From Hawksworthiomyces lignivorus (lineage: Eukaryota > Ascomycota > Sordariomycetes > Ophiostomatales > Ophiostomataceae): a DNA stretch of 64,000 nt. A program made the translations under genes and the position numbers. The notes beneath the pieces are model-generated. The model worked only from the letters and a program-made list of their open reading frames with translations, was not told where the DNA came from and searched no databases. The stretch lies in NCBI GenBank assembly GCA_002917075.1, contig NTMA01000101.1:1-64000 (forward strand), in the 5' to 3' direction. Shown here in pieces: positions 25,218-34,576 of this stretch (position 1 is its first letter; each line of letters starts with the position of its first letter).

Positions 25218-25299
25218 GGTGAGATGCCAGAGTGGTCTAATGGGTATGACTAGAAATCATATGGCTTCGGTCGCGCAGGTTCGAATCCTGCTCTCATCG
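25218..25299 (+). tRNA. tRNA-Ser(AGA)
   Basis: An 82-base tRNA of class II size. The acceptor stem GGTGAGA pairs with TCTCATC (one G-T wobble) and the discriminator is G, as expected for Ser. The D arm is CCA/TGG. The anticodon stem is TATGA/TCATA around the loop CTAGAAA, so the anticodon is AGA. A long variable arm precedes the T arm CAGG-TTCGAAT-CCTG, which includes the B box GGTTCGAATCC. No intron is present. A seven-T run follows within five bases (25304-25310). The second, identical copy is on the opposite strand at 25894-25975. Confidence 0.96.
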
Positions 25300-25303
25300 C
25301 TTC

Positions 25304-25310
25304 TTTTTTT
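25304..25310 (+). terminator. RNA polymerase III T-run terminator
   Basis: Seven T beginning five bases after the mature 3' end of the plus-strand tRNA-Ser. Confidence 0.8.
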
Positions 25311-25883
25311 GCTTTTTCTATATCCACCATATTGACTCCTTGTATAGGCGAGGAGGTTCCATTTTTGCTGCATGTCCGACAACTTTACACACACAGCTTG
25401 TACACAAACAAAATTACTAACATTGCGAAATGGTGTGCGTTAGCCAGCGTAGAGGTTGGTGGGAAATAAGTCTTCACTGTGTCAATTGACTAGTTAGTAA
25501 CTATTGTCTTTAACGTAGCATCCATGGATGTATTCTGTTTTGCATGCGTGTAGGGCGGCATAGAAGCAATGAAGTGCAAATAATCAATAATTCCTTTCCC
25601 ATTTAGTTTTCATTTTTACCTGCAGCTTGCTCGCCATCAATTGTCCATGGTAGATAACATGTGCTCTCAGGTTGTGGTTGTCCCACTGCGGGCAACTAAG
25701 CTGAGGCATTTCATACACGAATTAATCTGTATACGTAGTGCTGCAGAGCACACAGTTGATATTAAGTGAACAGGGAAAAAGAGAAGATAGAAGAGAGAGA
25801 AGGAGAAACGAAACTTAAACAAAGAGAGCAAAGAGAAAGACAGGATAGGGCAACAGAAAAGAGGAAAGAAAAAAAAAATTGGC
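25311..25883. other. Spacer between inverted tRNA-Ser genes
   Basis: About 570 bases of AT-rich DNA separate the two convergent tRNA genes. No gene is seen. The last 120 bases are purine-rich on the plus strand (GAGAAGA type). Confidence 0.6.
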
Positions 25884-25891
25884 AAAAAAAA
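25884..25891 (-). terminator. RNA polymerase III T-run terminator (second tRNA-Ser)
   Basis: Eight A on the plus strand, read as eight T just after the 3' end of the minus-strand tRNA-Ser. Confidence 0.8.
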
Positions 25892-25893
25892 TC

Positions 25894-25975
25894 CGATGAG
25901 AGCAGGATTCGAACCTGCGCGACCGAAGCCATATGATTTCTAGTCATACCCATTAGACCACTCTGGCATCTCACC
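25894..25975 (-). tRNA. tRNA-Ser(AGA), second identical copy
   Basis: The exact reverse complement of the plus-strand gene at 25218-25299 over all 82 bases, with the same folding, AGA anticodon and G discriminator. Flanking sequence on either side is not shared with the first copy, so identity stops at the tRNA boundaries. Purifying selection or gene conversion could explain this as well as a recent duplication. The two genes point towards each other. Confidence 0.96.
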
Positions 25976-27034
25976 TGTGCTTGTTGTGGAAAATTATTCA
26001 GTATCGTCTATTATGAAAGATCTCCAAGGTCAAGCTGGTTTATAGTACATTGCCTTGCGTGTTGTTATTCGAGGCTCAATGACACCGTCTGTGGCGACAT
26101 GGAGCCTACGGTCATCTCAATTCCAGGCTGGTTGGCTACTATACAAAGTTGTGTTTAAATTGTCAGACTTTATTATAACGTTTTAAAAGACCGCCATGTC
26201 CTCTGTTTTGTGTTTCTGTTTTAACCGTTTGTGTTGCCTTGCTTGGATATAATACGTTTTAACTAGAATGTATCACGCAAGGTCGCATAACGAAGAATAG
26301 TTGCCGCAGAGCATTGTTTATGACCTTTGTGTTAGTTGTCGTCTCTCTTCAATTTTAGAACCTTTATACTATTGAATTTCAACGTCATTTAGTTCTACTT
26401 GACAACATAGTAGCTCCAAATACTCTTAAATTTTTAGACAATCATATTTGAATCTTACGTTCCACAGAAGCTTACTGGACAGAGCATAGAATATTCACCA
26501 CAGATCGTAGACACCTGTTGCATTATTTGCCGGAACCTAGAGCGCATTATCAGGGACTCCGAGCCGAAGTGATTGGTGACGATGTTCCCCGACGTCTAAA
26601 GCGTGAGCGGAAAAGCCAGCGGCGTTCTTCAAGAGCGGAGAACACTTGGCACGCACGCTTTGTGCCGGTATCAGACAGATCCCAAGCATACACCATAATA
26701 CGTTGGAGGAATTTCACATTCGCTATGCTGTTCTAAATCTCGAATCGCGGTTCATGCTGCCCAATAATACGCAGCCAGACGGAAGAGACAGCAGGCATGC
26801 GAAATGAGGGATGCCTTTAAGGCACTGTGTTGCATGCTTGATGTGCTGGGGTCGCAGGTAGACAGGACGACATGGTGGCAGTGGTTTTTTGAGGGCGGGA
26901 GAGAGTTGGACTGCCAGAGGGCAAGGTTTTTGCAGCTGCAGCGACCTACAATGTTTTTACAATTCTCGCACATTCTTATGTGATGTACAGCGGCAACTGC
27001 TTCACGTCCATGATCGGTCTGGTGCGCTAACGGC
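25976..27034. other. AT-rich intergenic region before the HET gene 3' end
   Basis: One kilobase without a supported gene. The first half is AT-rich. The second half (about 26500-26990) has higher GC and a short 72-codon frame on the plus strand with no family match, possibly old coding or transposon residue. Nothing was identified. Confidence 0.5.
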
Positions 27035-29407
27035 CTACACCAAGATGATGCTACATCTTAACCACGTCGTGGTCCTCGCGGTAAACGCCTTCGCTATGGT
27101 GTCACACCTCTCGTCCTGCCCAGCAACATGATCGTCTTTGTAACTGTAATCCTCAGGCCAGTGAATCCCCCGTGCCTGTGTTTCGAGTTCTCGAATCGAC
27201 CACCTCCGCTTATCCAGTCCTCGAATCGGCGACTCCCATCGCGCTATGGTGAGGAGGCAGTCGCCGACGAGCCTGTAAACAGGGGGCGGGCACGGCTTCT
27301 TCGGGAGCTCGTCGGAGATCGCGTCAGAAAGGTGCAGAGCGGCATCGCGCACGATCAGCGTATCGACCCACGGGTCCTCGTAGTGTCTGCCGCCAACGAA
27401 CGACAGGATGCGGTCGCCCTCGGCGAGGGCGGCGGGCCCGATGCCGAGGATGTCGGCTGCGAGCGCGCCCGCGGGCTTCCACGTCACCTCGCAGGCGAAC
27501 ACGCAGCGGCCCCGCATTGTGCTAGCGATCAGCGCCAGCAGCGCGTCGCGGGCAGGCGGCGGCAGGAGAGCGGGATTAGCCGCCATGGTGGGTGCGTCGA
27601 AGAGAAAGCTGCGCGCGAGCTGGCACAGCTGCCAGACGCGCTTCTGGCTGGTCCCCCAGTCTTTCTCTACCGGGTCCTCCATCAGGGGCGCGTGGCTGGC
27701 CAGGGGCTTACCGGCAAATTTGGCGGCGGTGAAGAAGAGGTTTGCCTTGGCGGTCTCGCCAAGTGTGTCCGCAAGCCGGCCGCCGCCACCCGTGAGCAAA
27801 TAGGCGAGGCGCTCGGCACAGCGCACGCGGGCCCGTTCGCGCAGGACCGTATAGCTCGGGATGGCCGCGGCTCCGGTCGCGGCGAGCGACGCGGCGACCC
27901 GCGCCCAGACGGACGCGAACGTGGACGCCGTCCAGGCCAGCACGCTCTCCCCACAAGGCTCGTCGGGAAACGGCGGCTCCCGCCAGGTCACGACAAGGGG
28001 CGCCAGTGAGTCAGTTGTGGGCGAAAATTCGGAAGAGGGGGATATGCGCACGTACTCGCGCTGCTTGGAAAAACCCATGCCCGACTCATCGGTCGTTCCG
28101 GCCAGCACGCACGGCCGCCAGTTCCGGACGCAGTGCAAGGCCACACTGAACAGATAGGCCTCGGACTTAGCAAGCCGCCTGATATACGGCGACATGTACT
28201 CGTTGTCCTGCGTTACTAAGTTGCGCTTCGGCCACAGCGGCCGAAATCGGGCCGGGTGCTGCCAATCTGGCACCCAGCTCGGCAGCCTGGCTATCTGGGT
28301 GTGCTTCTCCTGCGGATGAGCGGCTGCCTGCTGCAAGACCCAGCGCAGGCCGCCCTGACGGTTGATTATCGCTTTTGCTATCCGGCGGTAGGTTTTCTCC
28401 GCAGACGCGCTGTAGTCAATCACGCGGACTGCCTCGGCTGCACGACGATAGCCGTTAACGCTGCCGCTGGCCGGCCGAATCTGTATATCTTCAGCCAGCG
28501 CCGCCAGGGTGAAGACGTGGTCTCTCGCGTCGGTGCAGCCCCAGTGGTCAAAGGCCTCCAGCAGCTGGTAGAGCTTGCCGTTTTCATCGGGCGCGCGTCC
28601 CTGCAACGCCCACCCCTCCCAGAGTTTCAGCATGGCTGTCAGGCCCGCTGCCTGCTTGGGCGACTTCTGTAGCTCCGACAGGACGATGTTGACAGTTCGC
28701 ATGAGATGCGGGAACGTAGACGTCTTCGTGCCGCAGTTGAGGACAACATTGGGGTTCATCACGACTTCCTGGATGATCCAGCGCCTACTGAACCAGGGCA
28801 GGCAGAGGAAGCGCTGGATGCACTCGAGCAGCTTTTCTAGGCGCTGGTTCGTAAAATGCTCTGTTTGACTCGGCATGCTGGCAAGACGGCCGATGGCGCA
28901 GATCTGCGTCAGCAGCGCCGTCTCCTCCGGCCCTTTGCCGAGCCACACCAGGACGGTCGAAGCCCCGCGATAGATGTCGATCATGAGAGGGAGGTGCATG
29001 CTTTTTTCGGCGTCGTCCTTCTGGTTGATGCAGACAGCGTCGGCCCATAGAAGACGAGGCGTTGTGCGGCGCCTGAACTGCCGTAAGGCGTCGTTAAGAC
29101 TGGCTGTGATGAAGAGCTTGCTTGGGTGGCTGCTGGAGCTGCTGCTAGAGCTGCTAGAGCTGCTGGAGCTGCTAGAGTCGCCGGCGTGGACCCAGAGCGT
29201 GTGAGACAAGACAGCCGACCCCCAAGCGTAGGAGATGCATTCGTATGACGGCGTATCCTCGTCATAAAGAGGACAGTCGTGGATAGCGCCATGTAGTTCA
29301 GCAGCAGGTTCGTCGCTCGGCAGGAGTTCTAGAATACGCGTATAGGAAGACGAGAGTAGCTTTGTATATATGTACTGCCTCTGAACGAGGCTCTGTTGGG
29401 CTTCCAT
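27035..29407 (-). CDS. Heterokaryon-incompatibility (HET) domain protein
   Basis: A single exon of 790 residues. The start is the ATG at 29407 (MEAQQSLVQR); the codon three positions upstream is GTG. A HET domain lies at about residues 50-200 with the usual signature blocks: YECISYAWGS, then LNDALRQFRRRTTPRLLWAD, AVCINQKDDAEKS, and DIYRGASTVLVWLGKGP. HET domains occur in fungal allorecognition proteins, where activation on fusion of incompatible hyphae leads to cell death. Whether this one does so is unknown. Between the first two blocks a run of about 17 Ser (near residue 78) is encoded by AGC/TCT triplet repeats. The 500-residue C-terminal part is unrecognised, with HWPEDYSYKD near the end. 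It is flanked by gene-poor DNA on both sides, as is usual for variable accessory genes. Confidence 0.88.
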   Translation of the reverse strand: MEAQQSLVQRQYIYTKLLSSSYTRILELLPSDEPAAELHGAIHDCPLYDEDTPSYECISYAWGSAVLSHTLWVHAGDSSSSSSSSSSSSSSSSHPSKLFITASLNDALRQFRRRTTPRLLWADAVCINQKDDAEKSMHLPLMIDIYRGASTVLVWLGKGPEETALLTQICAIGRLASMPSQTEHFTNQRLEKLLECIQRFLCLPWFSRRWIIQEVVMNPNVVLNCGTKTSTFPHLMRTVNIVLSELQKSPKQAAGLTAMLKLWEGWALQGRAPDENGKLYQLLEAFDHWGCTDARDHVFTLAALAEDIQIRPASGSVNGYRRAAEAVRVIDYSASAEKTYRRIAKAIINRQGGLRWVLQQAAAHPQEKHTQIARLPSWVPDWQHPARFRPLWPKRNLVTQDNEYMSPYIRRLAKSEAYLFSVALHCVRNWRPCVLAGTTDESGMGFSKQREYVRISPSSEFSPTTDSLAPLVVTWREPPFPDEPCGESVLAWTASTFASVWARVAASLAATGAAAIPSYTVLRERARVRCAERLAYLLTGGGGRLADTLGETAKANLFFTAAKFAGKPLASHAPLMEDPVEKDWGTSQKRVWQLCQLARSFLFDAPTMAANPALLPPPARDALLALIASTMRGRCVFACEVTWKPAGALAADILGIGPAALAEGDRILSFVGGRHYEDPWVDTLIVRDAALHLSDAISDELPKKPCPPPVYRLVGDCLLTIARWESPIRGLDKRRWSIRELETQARGIHWPEDYSYKDDHVAGQDERCDTIAKAFTARTTTWLRCSIILV

Positions 29408-30734
29408 ATTTGGCACTTTGGTTGACGTGTTTTGGTTTTAAAATGGAATCATGAGGAAGTTGCTGCTCATGTATGCTGCCCTCTTCGAAAATCAGCCCGT
29501 CTGGCAGCCATTGCGGCCCAAGCCTCGCCTTAACAGCTCCTCCAAGGCACCATGGCCTTGTCCAACAGCGGTATGCCCTTGATGAGCTGCAAACAATTTT
29601 CTTTGGTCGAAATCCCGGCAAAAGTGAAGGCCACACACTGTTATGGAAAGCGAATCGTTAGTAAGCAATTGAAAGGTCCTGCTACCTCTTTCACAGCACA
29701 TCTCAGTCTGCATCCTTCCTGGGGAATCCAGGCCTGGGAAATCCAGGACATCAGAATGAAATATGCTCTGGCCGTCTGCAACTAGGTGATTGTTCATTCC
29801 GTTGGAGATATCTACACCGTAAACTTGCAAGCTTTGTTCCTCCACTTCACCGGGCTTCCGTCGACATTACACAACGCTCTCCAGCCTCGACTACACCCGT
29901 GATCTGTGCAGCCGTGATCCGTGCAGCTAATGATCACACTGCTTTGCTGGCTTGGTCGGGATACGCATCTCTTGTGCTGAAGCCGAGAAGAGGTACAATG
30001 ACACGGAGATTGCATCCAAGCTAGCTGCATCTCAATGCACACCACTTATATGAGTGTGATGCATCCCCCAGATGCTGCCCCAACATGCCGAGCATAGTAA
30101 ACAAGGCGAGTCCCTGAACTGGGTGCTCCCCCCATGTATTATAGCTAACACGACCTATAACAGGAAAGTTACAGTGCGTTTTCCAAGGACTCCTGCGCTA
30201 AAGACCTCCGCCTGCAGCTAGCGGCACAGGGGTGGTACCTCGCGCTATAGGCCAATTTGCCAGCAGCTTGCAGGTACCACATGCCAGCAGACCCCACACG
30301 CACGCCAATGAGATCAGCTGAATGCCGAGGCAAGAAATGCTGGACCTCGCCAGCAGCCGAGAATTCCAACCACTTTTCTCTCGACCTTGCTTTATTTTCC
30401 TCTCTCACGAGGGTCATCTCCGCCAACACGCTATTATCTACCAGCAGCGTGCTTCTGGCCGGCCCCCTTTGACGATCTCTGACATCCTCCAGCCGAGCAG
30501 CACGAGAAAGGCATGCGAAATCTCGCGTCTACTTCCCCTCATGGCTTCCTCATCTGTGCCTGACCGTCGTCTGTGCTAAGCGAGTCGAAAAGAGTGACAT
30601 AAACGTCGACGTCTCTCGTCTCCACTGTTTTTTTTCCTTTGTTCATTGCTTTCTTCTACTGCCCTTTCCATATTTCTCTCCCCCCTCGAGACCCAATTCT
30701 CTCCTGAAATAGTCAAATACTACGGGAGCCCGTG
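29408..30734. other. Intergenic region between the HET gene and PEX26
   Basis: The divergent promoter region of the HET gene (-) and PEX26 (+). No gene is supported. A minus-strand open frame at about 29492-29850 contains VYGVDISNGMN and SIFHSDVLDFPGLD, faintly like methyltransferase text; it is discussed as a finding. The 130 bases before PEX26 are pyrimidine-rich. Confidence 0.5.
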
Positions 30735-32686
30735 ATGGCCTTTCGAAACTCCTACACGGCCACCCTAGGGCCGGGCTTCGGCGGCGGCGGCGGCGGCCGG
30801 GGCGGTCAGCCACCGCTCTCTTCCTCTCTCTCCTCGCTCTCACGCAACGGCAGCCACCACGGCCACCACGGCCACAACAGCCATGCCAGCAACAACATCT
30901 CCAAGACGTACCGGCAGGCGTCTACGCTGTTTCTGACGCGTCGGCTGCCCGAAGCACTGACGACCCTGCTGCCCCTGATCACGCCGCCGCACAGCGGCGA
31001 CACGGACGACGACTACGAGGGCGGCCACCGCGGCCACCGCCTCGCCAACGGACACAAGATGGGCGGCGACTCCTCGCCGACAGAGGCCGTCGTCGTCGAG
31101 CCGGCACCCGTGGCTGCGGCATCCCGCACCACGCGCGTCAAAGTGTGGAGCCTCTACCTGACGATTCTCAACGCGGTCCTGGAGCTGGAGCCCGACGAGG
31201 GCAAGGACGCCTTTGGCACGCAGGACTGGCGGATGCTGTGTGCCAAGGTGCGCGACGGCGACGTGTGGGAGGAGGTGGTGCGGAACGGCTACCACGGCGC
31301 CGAGGGCGATGTGGACGCCGACGTTGTGATCAACCTGTGAGTTTTTTTTTTTTTTCTTCTCTCGCTTGTTTCTACGTTTCTATTTGCATGCCCGCTGACA
31401 CGTGCTGAAGGGCCACCCTTCTGCTGGCACATGCCAAATCGCAGACGCTCAACCAGCGGCGGCTGGAGAGCTACCTGGCGTACTCGCAGGCGCCCCCCAG
31501 CCTCGACCTATCGGGCCGGTTCGAGGCCGCATCGGCGGCGTCGCCGCTGGCGCAGCGGCCAATGTCGCGGCACCGGTCACCGTCGCGGTCGTCGCGGCGG
31601 GGCGTGGCGACGCCCGGCGGCGGCGGCACAGACACGCCGCGCGACCTCAACGCGCGCGTCAAGATCCTGGAGCTGTACACGCTGCACGTGCTGCGGCGCA
31701 ACGGCGAGTGGGCGTGCGCGCGCGAGGTGCTGGCGGCGAGCCCGCTGCTGGACGAGGAGCGGCGCGAGGCGTTTCTGCTGGCGCTGCAGAGCTTGCAGGA
31801 CGAGGAGCGGGCGGCCACCGCCCGCGAGCAGGACGAGCGCCGCGCCCACGAGGCGGCCGCGCAGCGCGTGCGGGCCGAGAACGAGGCCCGCGAGCGGCGG
31901 CGGCTCGACGAGGCGCGGGCCGCGAGGCGAGACGGCGGCAGCAGCACAGGAGGCGGCGGCGGCGGCGGCGGCGGCGGTTACTACGACCGCGGGGACGGCG
32001 CCAGCGACGCCGGAAGCTACGCAGGCAGCCACGCGGGGAGCTATGCCGGCAGCAACAGCGCGGGCTACCGCCGCCACCGGCCGCCATCCAGCGCCGGCGG
32101 CAGCACGTCTACGGCACGCGGGGGCACAGGGCGGCCGCGGTCGTCGCGGTCGTCGCGCTCGGTGGCTGTGCCGACCTCTATGGATCCTGCTGCAGCCGCA
32201 GGCCTGCCTTCTCCTGTCCAGCAGAACCACTCAACAAGCAATGGCAGCCACCAGCCGCCACCACAACCATTATCACAAAATACATCCTCGCCATCAGCCG
32301 CACCATCTGCACGGCCGACGCCCTCCTCATCGGCGGCAGCAGCCAAGGCGGGACGCGGCAAGGGCAAGGCGGCTGCCGGTGCTCCCCGCACGCCAGCCTC
32401 CTCTCGGTCGTCGCCGCCGCAGCAGGCCCCCGCGCCCACCACGCTCGTCGGCCGCACCGCCCTCCTCTTCTCCAGCCTGCGCGGCCTACTCGCCCAGATG
32501 GGCCTCGCCCTGCAGGCCAGCACCGGCAGCCCAATGGCCCTGGTGCGCGTCCTGCTCTTCGTCGCCGCCCTGCTGGTCCTGCTGGGCCGCCGCGCCGCCC
32601 GCGAGCGCGTGCTGCGCGCGCTGGCCGCCGCCTGGGCCAAGCTCAAGGCCACCGCCGGCATGGGCGTCAGGGTCAGCTACATCTGA
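30735..32686 (+). CDS. PEX26: Peroxin 26 (tail-anchored receptor for the Pex1/Pex6 ATPases)
   Basis: Two exons, 30735-31336 and 31411-32686, give 1878 nt and 625 residues. The intron is 74 bases with donor GTGAGT and a CTGAC branch point. Fungal Pex26 (the counterpart of yeast Pex15) anchors the Pex1-Pex6 AAA complex at peroxisomes, where it extracts ubiquitinated Pex5 for recycling. Seen here: the N-terminal helical region [20 protein letters not shown] and [19 protein letters not shown], the exon-join segment [20 protein letters not shown], then [20 protein letters not shown] and [21 protein letters not shown] charged coiled-coil region and a long Ser/Gly/Ala linker follow. One membrane helix lies near the C terminus (about 575-592, [15 protein letters not shown]) with a basic tail, as expected for a tail-anchored protein. 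The start is the ATG at 30735; the GTG just before it is not used. It is convergent with the PHF5A gene. Confidence 0.86.
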
Positions 32687-33242
32687 GCTGGAGCTGGCGG
32701 ACGGAGAGCCCCGAGAGGGACGAGAGGGAGTTGCAAACTGGACTAGGAGTTTTTTTTTTTTTTCTGTTCTTTTCTACTGGTTTATTTTTTTTCTTCTGGG
32801 ATTTGCACCTCTTTATAATTTCTGCCACCAAGCATTGTAACATTAAAGCATTTGAGAATGGGACGGGATCAAAGACGAAGAATGACAAAATACAAAACAA
32901 GGAGTACAAATCAGAGGAGTTGCATAGTGTACACTTCAAGAAGAAAAGAAGAATATTGTAAATAACTATGAATACAACTATGATCTTTCAAATCTCTTCC
33001 CACACTAGTTTTTCTATCGTACATGCAGAAAACAACAGACACCAAACCAGCCGAGAAATCCAATCCGTGCCTATCGTTTCCTGTGCTATTCTTTCTTCCC
33101 TCAACTTGGGGTATCAAATCAACACGCGCTGTTTTGTTTGTTGAAGCTCTATTTTTTTATTCTTTTCGTCAAATATAGAAAACACAAAGTAGAAACCGGA
33201 ACGCCCCCCCGAAGTTCAAGCCCAACCCGGGCACCAGCCGTA
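32687..33242. other. Convergent 3' intergenic region (PEX26 / PHF5A)
   Basis: 556 bases between facing stop codons. It holds two short T tracts just after PEX26 (32750-32790) and AT-rich sequence. No gene is seen. Confidence 0.65.
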
Positions 33243-33660
33243 CTAGTATGGTGCCCTGTTGGTTGTCTTTTTCTGGTAGAAGAGCTGCGAGACTGTTAGC
33301 TTGTGCCATCCAACTAGTAGACGAGAGAGAGAGGAGAGAGGGGAAAAGAAAGAAGAAGAGGAGGCTTACATCTGTCCGCGAACTACCTAGGTTGATGATC
33401 TTAGGGCAGCCGTCGCGGTCCTTCTCGAGGCGGGTGCACTCGAAGCAGTAGAAGGCGTCGGAGATGCCCTCGCCGCCGCAGACGACGCACTTGTTCTGGT
33501 AGTTGCCGAAGCTGCACTCGTCGCAGATGCGCACGAGCGTCGTGGGCCGCACGTATGAGTCGCACACGGGGCACTTGCCGTCGCACTTGTCGCAGAGTCG
33601 GCCGATGGCGATGCCGGGTTGCTTGCGGCACATGACGAGATCGGGATGATGGCGGGACAT
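33243..33660 (-). CDS. RDS3: SF3b subunit PHF5A / Rds3 (pre-mRNA splicing)
   Basis: Two exons, 33660-33370 and 33284-33243, give 330 coding bases plus stop and 110 residues, exactly the family length. The 85-base intron is GT-AG and phase 0, joining NLGSSRTD to LFYQKK. PHF5A is a small zinc protein of the SF3b complex of U2 snRNP and helps form the branch-point adenosine pocket. Twelve Cys at 11, 23, 26, 30, 33, 46, 49, 58, 61, 72, 75 and 85 form the interlaced zinc sites. Text such as [35 protein letters not shown] and [12 protein letters not shown] is nearly invariant in eukaryotes. The last ten residues (KKTTNRAPY) differ from the Lys-rich tail usual in animals. It is divergent from pinin, another splicing factor, 917 bases away. 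Confidence 0.97.
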
Positions 33661-34576
33661 TGTGTGTGCGGAGAGGCAGACGGGAATGAGCAGTCAAGCA
33701 CAGAAGAAGAAGAAGAAGAAGAAGAAGAAGAAGAAGAAAAGGGAGTCGTTCTGTGCTGGCTGTCTTGTTCGCAGGACGACACTGAGAGTTCTGTTGGCGA
33801 AATGAGGTGAAGTCGAAGAAAAGTATGGGCTCGTGTGCTCGTAGATGGTCCAGTTAATTATAACAAAAGCTCAAGACTGTCTCTGCGCCAATTGGTGGAT
33901 GACGGGAATGATTTCTCATCGCTCAGCTTTTCCGGCGTTTTCTTTTTTTGCCACAGGCTTCTAGCCACTTCTGTGGCTGGCCGCCTGCACCCAGACTCTG
34001 GCGCTTTTTGGTCCCGAGCATAAGCCTATAGGGAGCTTCCACCACGCTTCGTGCAGCACTGGCAATTGGCTGCAGACCCCTGGAGCAAGACGGCAGAGAG
34101 AGACCCAGAGACCCAGAGGCCAGAGCTCAAGTGGAGAGGGGAGGTCTTTTCCGCTTTGCGACATAGCCTTGCATTGCGTCTGCGCAGCTTTTCCTACTCT
34201 CAACCGCATCTCCGAGCAGAGAGAAAAGACGAAAATGGCTCCCATCTAGGAGTCTGCTGATGCAAAGGGAAATAGACCGCTTAGCTTGGATTTTTGGAAG
34301 CGCCTCTTTTTTCACCGGCAAGCATTCTTCTGGCGACGAGCAGCCGAGCAGCACACAACCGGGCGACGCGCAAAGAGAAGAACCAATGTCTGCAGAGACA
34401 ATGTAAGATTCCACCGGAAGAGATGGAAAATGTGAACGATGCATTTTTCTTTGCACGAAGAAGAACAAGAAGAAAAGAGAGATAGCGGCTGACCCTTGTT
34501 TGGCAATTGCGTCATTAGGAGTTCCTCTCCCACTGCCGATGGCTCCGAGCCGGGCGAGAGAAGGCAGGCGTACGCG
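33661..34576. promoter_or_regulatory. Shared upstream region of PHF5A (-) and pinin (+)
   Basis: 917 bases separate the two start codons. It contains a GAA microsatellite (33702-33739) in the leader of PHF5A. No other gene is supported; a 194-codon minus-strand frame at 34127-34711 overlaps the pinin start and has no match. Joint promoter use is an inference from orientation alone. Confidence 0.55.
33702..33739. repeat. GAA trinucleotide microsatellite
   Basis: About twelve AGA/GAA units 45 bases upstream of the PHF5A start codon, read as TTC repeats in the transcript leader. Confidence 0.9.

Noticed and set aside
25762..25974. Short protein read through the minus-strand tRNA-Ser
   Set aside because: It is the tRNA gene translated; the cloverleaf is unambiguous.
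31402..32961. 519- and 469-codon alternative frames over PEX26 exon 2
   Set aside because: Ala/Arg-rich shadow translations; the frame with the helical blocks and C-terminal membrane helix is the real one.
30735..33660. A secondary-metabolite or defence cluster in the window
   Set aside because: Neighbouring genes are housekeeping factors of unrelated pathways; no synthase, P450 set, transporter-regulator pair or nuclease system is present.
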